Counted from the first letter of the stretch, positions 1 to 12,070 are shown. The stretch is 64,000 bases of DNA from Astropecten irregularis (GCA_963971285.1 OZ020248.1:21225873-21289872), one strand, 5' to 3'. The notes: a model not told the origin generated them from the sequence alone. Program-made: numbers and translations.

Positions 1-637
1 CCCAGGGTAGCTCCGGTTGTGCAAAAACTCGGACCACAACTAGTACTTGTACATGTAGTAGCAGCACTTAGCAGGCCTGGATGCACTGCCGGTACTACTG
101 CTAGTGCTAGGCCTACTAATGTTAGGCCTAACGTTACTTGCGCTGGCTTCTGTTACTGTTGGCGGTAACGCGTCCATCACTCTGTCGAATGCAACTAATA
201 ACCGGTTTGCCGTATCCTCCCTTATCATGACGATTCTTTAATTAGTACCAATGAAGAAAGACAGTAATCTGGATGAAGATAGAAAAAGTTTTTCCTTTGC
301 ATGCAGTTGTAGATTTGAGATAGGCGCAGCCTAGATAGCATGCGCAGCAGATTATCCATGCCGCCCTCAATGTTGGCGATCGTTTAGTTTATTTCAGTTT
401 GTCCTTTGATCATTTCGTTTTGTTCTCTAACGTTTTCTGTTTTTCTATTGATCGCTTGGCATGCACTAGATGCTATTTTGGTTTTGCTCTTTGACAGTTT
501 GATGTTTTTATCGTTCGTGTTTAAATTGATACTTTGATCGTTGGCCATTCAGTCCTTTGATTGTTCAGTTTTGTCGATTGATCGTTTGGTTCTGTCATCG
601 ACTGAGCGAGTGAACAAACATAGAATCTACAAACCTG
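1..637. other. No recognisable gene
   Basis: The only open frame of note is a 62-residue minus-strand frame at 40-228, whose middle is rich in Ser, Thr and Pro. I do not recognise it. It could be a low-complexity linker from the same transposon remnants that start at 638. The rest is AT-rich, with repeated gttt/gatcg-like phrases and no visible domain. Confidence 0.4.
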
Positions 638-1006
638 TTAGGCAAAGTCAAAACTGTAATGCATAGCTCCCTCCATGGAGAGTGGCGAGTGTCTTCCTAG
701 CTGGACAGGATTTGTCTTGATGGCGTCCCTAGCAGTGGCGACATCTTGCCCGTAGATCTTACGCTCAAGGTCACCCTGACGCAGATGCTCCAGATGCTTC
801 CCAAGTAGTTCCCGCTTCGTCTCTACACTGGCATTCGCACTCAGGTAGATCTTCTGATTATGCCGTTGGCATGTCCAACATAAGTCTGTTCTGGGCTTGG
901 TTATAAGTATGTATGGAATATGCAGCTCTAAAATGCTATGAAAGAGGTTCTTCCCATCACCCGATAGGACCCGATTGGTGACCATAGCGATGTAAAAATC
1001 CCCCAA
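638..1006 (-). pseudogene. Fragment of an unnamed transposase-like family
   Basis: A 122-residue open frame. Residues 37-47 read KPRTDLCWTCQ, a Cys-x2-Cys motif. A charged helical stretch follows (about 60-90), then MHYSFDF at about 115-121, where the frame stops. This combination is familiar from uncharacterised transposase or integrase-like proteins of cnidarians, echinoderms and fish, in which the HYSFDF motif continues into the catalytic part. That continuation is missing here, so this is a truncated remnant. It overlaps the end of the P-like transposase fragment in another frame, which marks either a frameshift or a junction between two elements near 1000. The family assignment rests on remembered motif patterns and is moderate. 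Confidence 0.5.
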
Positions 1007-1640
1007 ACCATCAACGCAAGCAAATGACTTGCAACAGGAACTTCTCCTCCTTCGCAGTTCACCTCAAACTGCAGAATCTCAATCACAATGGACCCAACAT
1101 CCACAAAACCCACAATAGCTCCAGAACGAACTGAATATGCTAATCCTACTTTGATCTTCATTTCATCAAACATGATTGACACATTGTGTTCGTGTTCAAG
1201 TAGGTCATGAAGTTTGACATCTTCAGCCACCCTCAAAACCAAATCAGAGTTGAAACCTGATGACAGGTCACCAAAATGAGTGTACGAGTGGAGCGTATTT
1301 GGATGTGGCAGCTTCAGAAAGCCACTTTCTCGAAGAAGATCATATTAGGCTGACGATTTGCTCTGCAGGGCAATGCCAAATCTTATGATGGCAGGGTGCC
1401 ATCTCATCCCTTTGCCTTTCTCAAAGGCTTTCTTCTGTTGATCCCATAGTAATGCTGCATGGGAACCTCCAGGGACTGCAGACATGAACTCTGACTCCCC
1501 TTCCACCATGGCTTGTGCAAGAAGATCGCTGCTACTTGCAGACACTGCAATGCTATCTTCCTCCATCATTGAGTGGACCTTCTCTTGGAGTGCCCCACTC
1601 CTTCTCTTCAGACACTTGTTCTCTGATGTCAGCCATGTAC
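928..1640 (-). pseudogene. P-element/THAP9-like transposase fragment, copy 1
   Basis: Two open stretches in one frame (1569-1348 and 1344-928) are separated by a single in-frame TAA at 1345-1347. The order of motifs fits P-element/THAP9 transposases: RWHPAIIRF, then YDLLRESGFLKLPHPNTL, then DEMKIKVGL (the family hallmark near the first catalytic aspartate), then GAIVGFVDVG, then SHLLALMVWGIF. These enzymes use an RNase H-like fold to cut and paste DNA. An N-terminal helix with QEKV-like residues continues upstream to about 1640. The later catalytic acidic residues are absent, so the copy is dead. It lies just downstream, on the same strand, of a coiled-coil frame and a RAG1-N-like domain. The same order recurs at 17.5-18.4 kb, which argues that they belong to one element. 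Confidence 0.75.
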
Positions 1641-1926
1641 GTGTGTATTGACTGTCACGCCATTATGGGGTCCTCTGATTTTGACGGTTTACTGACCTGT
1701 CTGTGGATGCCTGTAGACATTAAAAATGACATGGTTATGAAGAAAGTTATGAGAACAATTAATCCTCAATGTGGTATTTATTCGTCTCTGGTTGGGGAAA
1801 AAAAACACTTTTGATATGGCCAAGCCTATACACAAATAAAGTGCTTTTTTTTCCATTTTCTGTTACTTAATCCACAATAAATTTCTCCTGTGATGTTTTA
1901 ATATTTATGTAGGAATAATGTGAATT

Positions 1927-2169
1927 TCAGGGAGATACATAGATTTGTGGTGATTTGTGAGTATAGCGTGACATTTCTTCATCACCCACTAACATGGTTG
2001 TCTTCAGTGCGCTGTCATCCACTGAATCAAGCTCCACACTTTCCTTTCTTAGTATCGATGTAATCTTCTCTTCCAGCACCATGCTATTCCTTTTCAGGAT
2101 GCGTCGCTCGCTCTGCAGACTGCCCACCTTCTGTCTCAGCTGTTCTGTTGTCATACTTTTATTCGGCAT
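1927..2169 (-). pseudogene. Coiled-coil linker segment
   Basis: An 80-residue open frame beginning MPNKSMTTEQLRQKV. Residues 9-45 have heptad-like Leu, Val and Ile spacing with many Glu, Arg and Lys, as in a coiled coil. The stretch QLRQKVGSLQSERRILKRN resembles a broken frame at about 18040-18125, which stands in the same position relative to a RAG1-N-like domain and a P-like transposase. I read it as the oligomerisation linker of one multidomain transposon protein. It has no initiation evidence of its own. Confidence 0.5.
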
Positions 2170-2207
2170 GCTGCTTGATGAAGAGACAACTTTCTCAAAC
2201 TTGGACT

Positions 2208-3010
2208 TTAATCACATGAGCATACCGGCCAAATCACTTTGGTGGATCTTGCACATAACACGTCACATCTCCCTGATGCCTCCACAAGCAAATGGTATTT
2301 CCTATGCCGGATGGTACCCAGCTTGCAGGTGTCCTGTGGTGTAATGAACACAGGTATCTCCTGTACTTTCTTCAGCTCAACCAGTTCCTGGAAGTCCCTG
2401 TTGCCAACACAGACCTCCCTTGATGAAATAAGACCACACAACCGGGAACAATCATCAACATTAAGCGGTGAAGAAAGGGTCATGGAAAAAAATTCTCACA
2501 AACTTTAACCCCATCAACGACGGAAAGCTGCCAAGAAAAATCACCAAAAACAGAGGCATTAACAACTAGATCACCCACAGCATCTAGCTTCATAATCTTG
2601 AGGCAATCCTCACCAAACCATGTTAATAAGCCATGTTTCATCGCCTCCGTCTGATGATTGGCAAGCTTTGACGACAGTCTTGACAGAGAAAGACTCGTCG
2701 AACAACTCTCGCACTGCACAGCTTCTAATGAATGCAATGTTGCAGGTTGCTTTCTTGATGTTTCTCAGGCCAAATTTCTTCCACCATTTGCGTAATTTCA
2801 TCTGACATAGCTTGCCTATGAAAGGTGGATGTACACTGCTGTCATCGTCATCAAGACAGATGTCAAATGCCCTCTGGATCTGCGAGGCAAACTTGCCCTT
2901 TAGTAGGAATGGGTTGACTCATCCGGCTGTAGGTTGTCTTTCACGGCTTTTGTTATTGTCGCAGAAGACCGCCAGGGTGGCCAGAATGCCAACTTGTCAG
3001 TTATCAACTA
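2208..3010 (-). pseudogene. RAG1 N-terminal-like zinc domain protein, copy A
   Basis: Translating down the minus strand from about 2990 gives a broken frame with SQIQRAFDIC, DDDDSSVHPPF and KLCQMKLRKWWKKF, then CNIAFI (2690-2870). Further frames are at 2737-2480 (FSWQLSVVDG) and 2483-2208 (EVCVGNRDFQELV, IRHRKYHLL). This lines up with copies B and C at 13.9 and 26.9 kb. The vertebrate RAG1 N-terminal domain has the same layout: CxxCG, a helix with FxxD, IHPxxFCxxC, then CxxC. Here the first Cys of the HPPFxC ligand pair is Gly and the CRxCG motif is not readable, so zinc binding is probably lost. At least two frameshifts and an in-frame stop are present. A coiled coil and a P-like transposase follow on the same strand. 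Confidence 0.65.
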
Positions 3011-3084
3011 ATGTTTTAGAACAAGTTCTACCTCGTTAGATTCGCGGAATAAAAGGACTGCAAACATATCTTTTTAACAAAATG

Positions 3085-3531
3085 TTACAAGAATTGAAAG
3101 TTCATTTGAGCCAGAGCTTCAATTACATAGCCTATATAGCGTGAGTACAAAGGCGCAGTTTGTGTATGGCCAGCTGTATATATTCTTGGACTGGAGGAAG
3201 TTACACCATTAACGGTCAAACCATTTGTTTTCAGCTCTAGCATTTCTGTGACAAAATCATTGAGAAATTTCTCAGGATCTATTGGTTTGGATTTTCCTGT
3301 GAACAAACCTATTATGAATGGCCCACTAATGCCTTGTAGTAAACCTAAAATTGGCCAAAACTGCACATTACTGCTTTTAAACAGAGGCAGTTCATCAACA
3401 TAAGTCTGAAGGAAAAGCTTGTTTATACCATGGTTACTATCATTGCGATCACCCTGCAGTTTTCGGTGAGAAGCAAACTTGGTACAGTATACCATAGGCC
3501 ACACCAAAATGGTAGTATGATACAACAGCAA
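3085..3531 (-). pseudogene. DDE-like transposase catalytic fragment (DELPLFKSS type)
   Basis: A 148-residue open frame contains YVDELPLFKSSNVQFWPIL, then GPFIIGLFTGKSKP and FLNDFVTEMLEL. This block is shared by many invertebrate proteins annotated as transposase-domain-containing, where the usual form is DGLPLFKSS and the Asp is the presumed catalytic residue. Here DE replaces DG. The next expected block is blurred (RIYTAGHTQTAPL), and the frame ends soon after. No start signal or partner domain is visible. It sits between two other transposon-derived genes on the same strand and is most likely a 5- and 3-truncated remnant. Confidence 0.65.
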
Positions 3532-3599
3532 TAGTCTTTATTCCATCAATTTACCTACATGTGTTCTTTTGCCAAATGTGCCTGACGAGACAAAATTCT

Positions 3600-6023
3600 C
3601 TTTCTTTTATTCCCTCTATGAGAGAGTGGAAATGATAATCTTACTCCCTCTGGAACCATCTCTGACACTTCCGACCAATTGGCAGCCGGCATTAAGCAAG
3701 CATCTTTTTCAGCAGCCAATCACCGACATTCTGGTCTGATTAGTTTGGTACCGGACCCATCAACACCAGAATCGCTGCCATGCCTTGTAAATGCCTTTGC
3801 GGCAGTTCGCACCAATCTGTTCCAAAAGCATATGGTTTTTTTCCCTTTGCAACGAACATCCCTCTCGTTTATTTTCATTATCTGCTTCTATAGCAAAGTT
3901 TACCAGGAGATGCATCTTATACAGGAAGTTGCCCATACTTGATATTTCTTTCTTACTGTCATCACTTTAGCGTATCCCAGTTCTCAATAACTTTGGGCAG
4001 GAGAGTTCCTCTTGAATAGTTTGTAACTGTTGATCAAACAGGGGATTTGTTGGTCCTTGGTCCCTCATTGTGTTTATGAGCGATGTAATGAGTGATGCAA
4101 TTTCTTTTTCTTGATCTTTCTCAGGAACATGGGAAATTGTTGCTGCAATATCATTTATTGTTGTTTGAAAGGCATCCACGATTGTTCTTGTATCTGATGC
4201 TCCAACTTCTTGAAGTCCTATGGTCATTTGCTTTCCATTCAGCAATGTGACCTGAAACCCCTGGTAGTGGTGATGGAATTTGGTGGTTGCGTCGTTATGC
4301 AGGGTGTTTCCAGTGAGAAAGGTTGGGTCACCTCCCTCTTGCATACACTGATACATTTGATTCTGTGCAACAAACTTAGCTTCGGAAAGAGTCCCCAATG
4401 ATGGCAAGCATTCTGGTAGTTTCCCAAGCAGATTCTTGCATACAGTGTGTATAACATGTGAAATTTTGCTCATGCTCACATTGCATTCAGTGAGCAAGGT
4501 CATAATTGTTTGTCGAAGTTCATTGACATATCTCCCTCCTTCAAACGTATGGATAACATTATCTTCAAGAACTGTATTGAGCTGTTCGAGCTCTGCAATG
4601 CATGCATTGTTTATCTTCACTTTGTTTTTGAGCTCTTTTATCTCTGCTTCATAGTTCACATACTGGGTTGTCCTTTCCGCCCATGACTTGACTTAGATTC
4701 TTCAAGTCATTTTTCTTCTTTTTCTTCGTAGCTGCCAGAGTAATTCTGATGTCTTCCGTTTCTCTTTGTAAGTCTTTAGTAGTTTCCTGCAGTTCCTGGA
4801 CTTGTTGCGTTTCCTTCTCCAACTTGTCACTGCTCATCTTCATTCTTTTTCCAAGGTTTTTAAGAGCTGCTGACTTCTTACCGAACTGTTCTTTAAGCTT
4901 CACAACTGTGGCATTTGCTTTATCTAACTCTTGTGACTTCGTATGGTACTCTGCCGTGACTTTCTTCATTTCACTTTTCATTGTTTTCATATCTTTTGAG
5001 TGGGAAGCAATGCTATCCATCTGGTTGGTGATTACCTGCTTCAGTTTATCTGATAGACTATCTGCCTCCTCTGATGACTTTCTTAGCTGTTCTTGCAAGA
5101 TGTGAATGTCCTCCTTCAATGTACTATTTTCTTCCAGCTGTTCACTGCTTCTCTTCTGTACATTCTCAGATGTGGAAGGTGTGGGTGCTGTGGATGTGGG
5201 TAGTTGAGTTGCTTGTATAGGAGGAACAAAATTACTCTGAAGAAATGCTGGAAGAGCAGCCTTATTGTTTCTTTTCGGCGTCTTTCTCTTCTGGACTGCA
5301 ATTCCAACCTTACATGTAACTTGCAGACTTTCAAACACTGAATGATGTATTGGGTTGTTAGCATGAGCAAGGCTAAATATCATAATAGCTGTATCCTTCT
5401 TGTTACTACATAATTCATACAGTTCTAAAATGCGTCCAGTCTTAAAACTCATAACTCTTCCCTTGGCTGACTCCATATTCATTGGTTGTGAGAATGAAAG
5501 TCTGTACTCTGCAAATGGCTCAGGAAAATGGTCTGCATCTTGCTTATAGTTGATGTAGCTGTAATAAAGTATAAATGGCCGACAATTTAGTGTGATGGCA
5601 TGGGCGTTCCGGAAGAGAAGGTTTAGCTGATTTACTGCCATGATATTCATTGATTTCAGCATGACATTCTGCTGGGCTTGTACTGGGGGCACACTGTCTG
5701 ACCTTCTCCCGATCTACTGCAATGTGATGGTTGTCGCTGGTAGCGTGAGCGCGGATCAAATCGGTCTTAAAGTTATCCGTTCCTTTGTAGAAGACATTTT
5801 GCCTCTTGCCGTTGCCCGTGATATTGCCAGCTCGACATAGCTTGCAGAACATAAGTCCAAGCTTTCCGATATAGGAAAAACACTTAAATTCTGACTCCCA
5901 TTCCTTCCGGTAGGATCTTTGCCGTTTTTTTTTATCATATTCTCGGTCACGATCTGCACAATCAAGCTTATTAGTAGATTTCCCAGCCCCAGGATCAGAA
6001 ACAGTGGGGGAAAATTGCCACAT
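3600..6023 (-). pseudogene. TTF-type zinc finger plus coiled-coil transposon-derived gene, frameshifted
   Basis: The best start is the ATG at 6023 (MWQFSPTV). About residues 33-95 form a TTF-type zinc finger of the ZNF862/KIAA1586 group: WESEFKCF, MFCKLC, NVFYKGTDNFK, then HATSDNHH. The frame shifts near 5690 and continues as a 5692-4649 frame. That frame has LFRNAHAITLN and RPF early, a Pro/Thr-rich spacer, and then about 160 residues of strong coiled coil. A second shift near 4665 leads to a 4659-3967 frame with FEGGRYVNELRQTI and LHNDATTKFHHHYQGF. Traces such as MGNFLYKMHLLVNFA continue to about 3650. This tail matches a widespread invertebrate family of unknown function, often attached to transposon zinc fingers. 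Two frameshifts suggest a pseudogene or sequencing indels; the long intact coiled coil suggests a fairly young copy. Confidence 0.7.
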
Positions 6024-6079
6024 AACTTCAAACTCGGTGTACTAATCTCGAACCAACTTTCTCTGAATTTAAAATTCAA

Positions 6080-7458
6080 CTAAATATTTCAGTAAATTAA
6101 CGTTACTTCTTCCACGAGCTAATTGTGCCAGATGAACTCGTACAAACGACTGCTATGGTTACAAAACTATATAAAATCTGCCATACTAACAAAAAACTCC
6201 CTTGCATGCATAGAGCAAGCTTGCACGTGATTAACTGTTTAAACCATAGAGTAATTGTTTAAAAATACGAACGCAACTTTCTTGACGTACTACACTGGCG
6301 CAAAGGGAAACAGAGATGAGAACAGTAATGCTGACTTCTTTGGGTTTTATTTTGGCTTTGTGCGTACAAGTAGATTTTTTTTAAAGTGCTTGGACAAAAT
6401 GTAATTTAACACAATTAATTTCATTCTGCCTTTACCAGCTTTTAATCTGCCATAAGATCAAAGCAACAAGATATGGTTGTAACATTCAGGGTAAAAAGTT
6501 CCCCACAAGTTGTCAACAAGTTCATGCACTTCAATATTACCACACACAGTAAACTTCACGCACGCACACATAATTATGTGCTATCATAACAAACAAACTT
6601 ACATCTTATCCACACAACTTATCTCTCGAGTGGCTTCTGTGTTAGTCCGGGAGCTGGGTGAGGTTTATTTAACATGGAAGGTACAAAAGGTTTGAGGTGC
6701 TGGGGGTGTAGTACTACCCAGCCCATACACAGAACAGCCATTCTTACGTTGTGCAGGTGGTGGGTGTGGCAAGGGGCCACACCCGAAAACCCCCCAAAAT
6801 TGGATTTAATTATCATGAAAGGTACAAGTGTCATTTCTATGCCAAATGACTGCAGGCACCACACTTAATCCAAATCCGCAACGTAAGAATGGAATTTCTG
6901 GTGGAAAGATCACTTAAGGACGACGTTAATTAGCGCTAATTAAGGTTTTAATTAACATGAAAGGTACTAGTGTGGAACCAAATCAGGAATGTAGAGGGTG
7001 GTTGTCTGATTGAGAATCACTAACGTAAGAATGAAAATTGTGCTGGAAAGGTCACATAAGAACAGGTCAAAGGTCACTAATTAAGCCGGGAACTCATTAA
7101 AATTGCCATATTTCTTGACCTTCATTACACACTAAGTTGAAATTGGTCTCAAAATGAAGAGGGAGTAAAGATACACCACTGGGATGTCAAAAGTTTCAAG
7201 AATGTTACTTCTAACTGGGTCAAATTTGGGAAAAACACCCAAAAAATGTACCCTTTTGACCCCCTGGGCTAATTACCGTTTTAATTAACATGAAAGGTAC
7301 AAGTACGAAACCACTTGGGATTTGTAGAGGGTGGATAGCTGATTGAGAATCACTAACGTAGGAATGAAAATTGTGGTGGAAAGGTCACTTAAGAATAGGT
7401 CAAAGGTCATGCCAAGCCTAATCAACCCTAATTAACATTTTGATTAACATTGGAGGCA
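6080..7458. repeat. Non-coding stretch with diverged direct repeats
   Basis: No gene was seen. Three diverged copies of a ~130-bp phrase occur near 6797-6930, 6943-7085 and 7275-7420. Each contains an element like aattaacatgaaaggtac, then gattgagaatcactaacgta, then ggaaaggtcactta. The last two lie about 330 bp apart. This looks like an old repeat family rather than a regulatory array. Confidence 0.5.
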
Positions 7459-8240
7459 GGGTTGTTTGATTTAAATCACTTGATTTAAATCATTGATTTA
7501 AATCATGATTTAAATCAATGGAAAAAAAATTTAAAAATCGCTCAAAAAAAATCAATCATGATTTTTTCATTATTTCAAATTTTTTTTTACAAAAAACAGA
7601 AAATCTTACAGAAAGAAGACTTGCATTAACTTTTGGCTTAATTTTTCCACTATAACAGGGTGTCTTAAAACAGTTTATGTTGTGTTTTTACAATGAGTTT
7701 TTACTGTACAAAATACGCATTCACGTATACACACGTGTATGAAAAATTAGGCAGTATTCTGAAGTATGTGTACAGCATTACTTGTAATCTGTACAATGAA
7801 TATAATTATACACACAGTATAATAATACATACAGTACATGTACAGTACATGTATGTAACTCATGTACATGTATGTAACTGCACAGAAGTTTTGTTTGTGT
7901 ACATCACTACATCTTGACTTCGCACAGTAATACTGCCATTATTAGCTCTAATACACATATACTGAGATGCAAATGGACCACAGGTACAAGCCATGAAACA
8001 TCTTTGAATGTGGTCTTAAACATCCCATCAGCAAGGAAGCAGTAGAGTATGCCTGTAGTGACAGTCAGTAACATTTTCTGTTGCTTTGGTTTTTTTTGGC
8101 TACATTTTAATTACCACAATGTCAAAGCGACAAGAAGAAGCAATTTGGCAGCATTTATGGGGTTTTTAAAGCAAAATGTTATGATAGTAAGATGTTATTA
8201 CGTAAAAACAAAGCATTTGGTTTTCTTTTGAACGGCTTTG
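7459..8240. repeat. Dispersed element related to the 53.5-56.2 kb foldback
   Basis: The left edge is a cluster of GATTTAAATCA palindromes (7465-7520). The following sequence to about 7760 (cagaaaatcttacag..., ttactgtacaaaatacgcat) is diverged but recognisably homologous, in the same orientation, to 53850-54060. The segment 7960-8090 (gcaaatggacc..., agtatgcctgtagtgacagt) matches 54970-55090. It is therefore an older family member without the tandem arrays. I could not define its right end or a target duplication. Small open frames inside are AT-rich noise. Confidence 0.5.
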
Positions 8241-11200
8241 CAAAATGGGGGATTTTCATGCATACTCATGTAGGGAACCAACAGCCAAAATATAATGAAA
8301 AAACATAAACAAATGAAGAGGCAAACATGACCCCCAGAAATGGTTTGTCCAAAAAATTACACCACCAGTTGAGTGAAAGGAACATATTCAGCACGAAAAA
8401 ACCCATTGAGGGGGAAAGTTTTGTCAGAAAACCTATAAAACAACCGGAACTTTTTGTGCACAAATCAATTGAGTTACTGCTCTCAGTTCCCAAAATGACA
8501 TCACAGTTTTGCTCATGAATATGGAAATTCTAATTAGCATACAAACTGAAAAACCTGTTTTTAACCCTGAATCAATGTGAGGAAGTGGGTAAAATCACAA
8601 TTCCCATGTACAGTTTTTTGATTGGCACATGTTCAGGCCATAATATTCGCATCGCAGTGACCCTTTAAGATATCCACGTTTAGGTCTCTCATAATGATGC
8701 CAGATAAATTATTATAAAAATGTTGTGATAATAATTTTACCTACCATAATCTGTACCAAATTCTCATTTTGTTGATTCAACCATTTATTAATAAAAAATA
8801 ATTTATCATTCACGATCTTGGAATCAAAACCGTTTCAGAACCTTTTATAAATGACTCCATCAACCCAGTTCGATCAAATCGAGTCAGAACAATATTTCAT
8901 CAATTTTTGAGTGACTTGGTGCGCCATACCTACTCCGATGTCAACAAACTTTGCCGCACAATAGACGCTTTGTTTACATAGCGGAATCGGTGTCGCTGTA
9001 AATGACGGACAATATTTCCAAAGAAAAGACTTCAACTTCGAGGATTTTTACAGATTATAATCTGGAAGTGTCCAGTTCAAAGTTAGTGAAGTGATTTTCT
9101 GAAATTTTATTTCGTTTCTGTTTTATAGAGGTTTTCCCATTAACCCATCGGAAACAGATAACTGCAGGCTACCCACATGTGTGTACATTTTGAGACATCC
9201 TTATAATTATACCAAAGTACAGTGTTGAGTGTACAGTATACCGAGTAGTACTAGTGTGCACGGTGTGGGTGTACGTACACAAAACTTAGCTAGGTAGTTC
9301 CAACATGCACAATCTCTTCCATCATTCCGTTCATGACAAAATCTTAAATGTAACTCACCAGTAGTAAAATTGACTCTTTCCTAATTTCCTGTGCAGTCGT
9401 GCTTGCTTTGCTAGTTAAAATCACTCTGAAAAACAATGGAATAATTTAATAATAATATAAACAATACAAAGGAACGTAGAGTTTGAGGAAGCTCTAAGGT
9501 AAAGATCGAGATTCATGACGCAGTTAAATTTTCAAAGTCGGCACGAGACACTGCGTAGCTTGATGTACAGGCACCAGACGAATTCTTCTCATTATAATGC
9601 AAATTAGTTTCTCTTTGTTCGGTCCTCACCGATGGAATGTGTACTGACCCAGTACATCCAGGCCATGCGTTCCAAATACGTCACTGTAAATACAAAAGCT
9701 GATTTGACTTGATTGCATATGCTCTGAATGCTTGTAAAAACGGGACCTCGGGCTGTAGGCCCTATAGACTAATTGGGGCCAAGTCTTTCTTAGTCCGCGC
9801 GGTGATTGTCTCTTTTTTCCCCGCAACTCTCGCGAAACCGCGCGAGACTCATGGCTACGGCGAGAGTTCAGCTCTCGGCCAGGTGCAGCGGAGAACGCCA
9901 CGCTCAAAAAGAAAGACTTTATGTAATTCACTGTGATAGTTTGTGGCAGCACCAAATCATCCACACTAGCCACGTCCATTGCAGACAAGAGCACGTCTCT
10001 ATTAACAATGTAGTCGTTCTCTTCAGCTGTTTAAGAGGGCCAACATGTTGCTGTATAGTAACAAAAATAAACAACAAAACAATCTGTACAGCTCTCCAAT
10101 ATGCAACACTTCTATTAAATCTATCAGAATTTTTTTTCACACATTCAATATTATATTATTGCGCATCATTCTTACTTATCTTCCTCTGAAAAACCAAGAA
10201 CGTTGATATCTGTCATCTTCTTCTCAGTGGGAACCTATACAAATACAATCAACAACATTCCATAATAAAGACAATTAACTAATTTACTATCAGGTCTGGA
10301 ACACCACCAATGATAAGAGCTAGTTAGAGAAAGCACACACTTTGTTAACAACTACAATAAATCGCATATTGCTGGTTTCCCATATCCCACTGATCCAGTC
10401 AATTTGGAATTATGATGACTACAATTCAATGAAATAAAGAAACTTAACTATGTACGTATACACACCACCTGAGCCTAATAGAGCAGTGGGCTACCATGGT
10501 GCTATATAATACAAATATTCATCACAGAAACTCTTTCAACACTTATCAAAACCACAAATGTATCCTACAATACTCACACACTGACACCAATTTAAATACC
10601 TCACCTAATCCATAAAAACAACAAAAACTGTGTCTATCATTTCAGAAAAAAATGCACTTATAACAAATCAATTAATCTCCATGTCATTGCATGCTTTTCA
10701 ACAACTCTTCACACACTACAAAATACATGTACTTTGCCCACTTAACTGGTCTTGCCACATTAATACCACAACCACTCATAGGCTACCACACTGTCAAATG
10801 AACTATCATATCTTACCTCAATAGATGTATGTTGAGTGGAGTTAAAACAAATCCTCCCCTGATGAGGTTGAGGGAATTTTTCAGCGCATACAAGAAATTA
10901 TGCACGAGTCTATGGGAACTGGCTGCTGCCAATACCATTGACTCGTGCGTAAATTCCGGCCGTAGCCAAGTGATTCGGACACGGCCAGCGCATAGCGCTA
11001 TATAATCTTTGGACACGGCCATTTCACTATACATGTATACTGGTGATCAATGGTGTGTGCGTGCCTGTGCGTGTTTCACAGTCTGGGTACCGACTCGGGG
11101 TGTACACGTACATGTACATGTACGTGCTGCTTACACGTGGTGTGAAGCTGACGGCACCATACTATTTTGGTTTGTGATGATCGTATTCCGTCCCGCCGCC

Positions 11201-11314
11201 GTGTGTGTACACACTGTTATTTGCGATTAAAGTTTTGGGCAAAATGTTATTACAGACCTCGCGATATCGGTTTCTATTTTGGCTAATTTTCTGTTTCATT
11301 TTTAGAGATGAACG
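8241..11314. other. No recognisable gene
   Basis: About 3 kb without a supportable coding region. A 122-residue minus-strand frame at 9626-9994 covers a locally CG-richer patch with ctctcgcgaaaccgcgcgag (9828-9847), which could be a promoter or first exon, but nothing downstream confirms it. The stretch 11090-11130 is rich in tacatg/cacgt dinucleotide runs. Short plus-strand frames at 10630-10824 and 11009-11230 show no domain. Confidence 0.4.
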
Positions 11315-11608
11315 TCAAACTTGGTTATCGTTGATTTTTTTTTTCAGGAGGAAGGGCACGGCGGCAATGACAAGAAAAGGGCACAGCAAAAAAGTTGAAT
11401 TTTTGAAGTACTGTATACCTGAAGTATCAGGGCTGTCAAATGATTTCATTAATGTTGCAAGCCCTTGTGCTGGTGCATCATGGCACTCTTGTGTTTGTCT
11501 CTCAAGACACAATATTACTGCTGGAAGTGTTCCCTTAAGAGCTCGTACAGCAGCATTTTGCAAAAGCCATCTCACGTCTTTGGCCTCTTTGAGCTTGATT
11601 TGTGGCAA
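11315..11608 (-). pseudogene. hAT-type (ZNF862-like) transposase fragment
   Basis: A 97-residue frame starts MPQIKLKEAKDVRWLLQNAAV and continues ALKGTLPAVILCLE and DAPAQGLATLMKSF. In hAT-derived proteins of the ZNF862/C17orf113 type, a region reading roughly RWLSxxxAVxALxxxLPxVIxxLE, then AxGL, lies inside the RNase H-like domain between catalytic residues. Here LL replaces the usual LS. The frame then runs into hydrophobic nonsense, and neither the zinc finger nor the dimerisation domain is attached. It is a remnant. Confidence 0.6.
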
Positions 11609-11639
11609 TTGTAGAATGTCCTTAAAGAAATAAATGAAG

Positions 11640-11990
11640 TAAACTTGTACATTTTGTATGAGCTAGTTGCTTTGCTAATTTCTTATCATTGTTGATCTGA
11701 AGTTTCTGTGCTACTCTGTCTCTGATTGACTTGCTTTTTCTCTGGTAAAGTTGGAGGAAAGATTTTCTCTGTTTCCTGGCATCATTTAAATACTTCTATC
11801 GATGATCGTCATCCATGTCATCTAAATACACTCTCGTCTTGTTGAGGCCCCATAGGAGTATTCCCTCAAAAGCAATGGTATTTACATTGGGCATTTTGTG
11901 ACAAAGATAATCAAGCCCTGCAAAAACTCTTTCTGCTGAGATTAAGGCTGAGTCGGAACGGTCAGAATGCCGAATGTTTTACAATGACGT
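11640..11990 (-). pseudogene. Coding-like traces upstream of the hAT fragment
   Basis: Reading the minus strand from about 11945 gives SAERVFAGLDYLCHKMPNV, then LLWGLNKTRVYLDDMDDD, one stop, and KYLNDARKQRKSFLQLYQ. The residue mix and near-continuous frame look like a decayed protein, but I cannot name its family. It lies on the same strand as the hAT fragment at 11315-11608 but may not belong to it. The remaining bases to 12070 show nothing further. Confidence 0.35.
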
Positions 11991-12070
11991 CAAACTGTAT
12001 CTTGGGTTTAAATAACGAAGAATGTTTCTCGTCTCTCATTGATAAACAAAGGTGGGAGTAGTTGTCATGG

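Noticed and set aside
9626-9994. 122-residue minus-strand frame as a gene
   Set aside because: No motif, biased composition from a CG-rich patch, and overlapping plus-strand frames of similar length.
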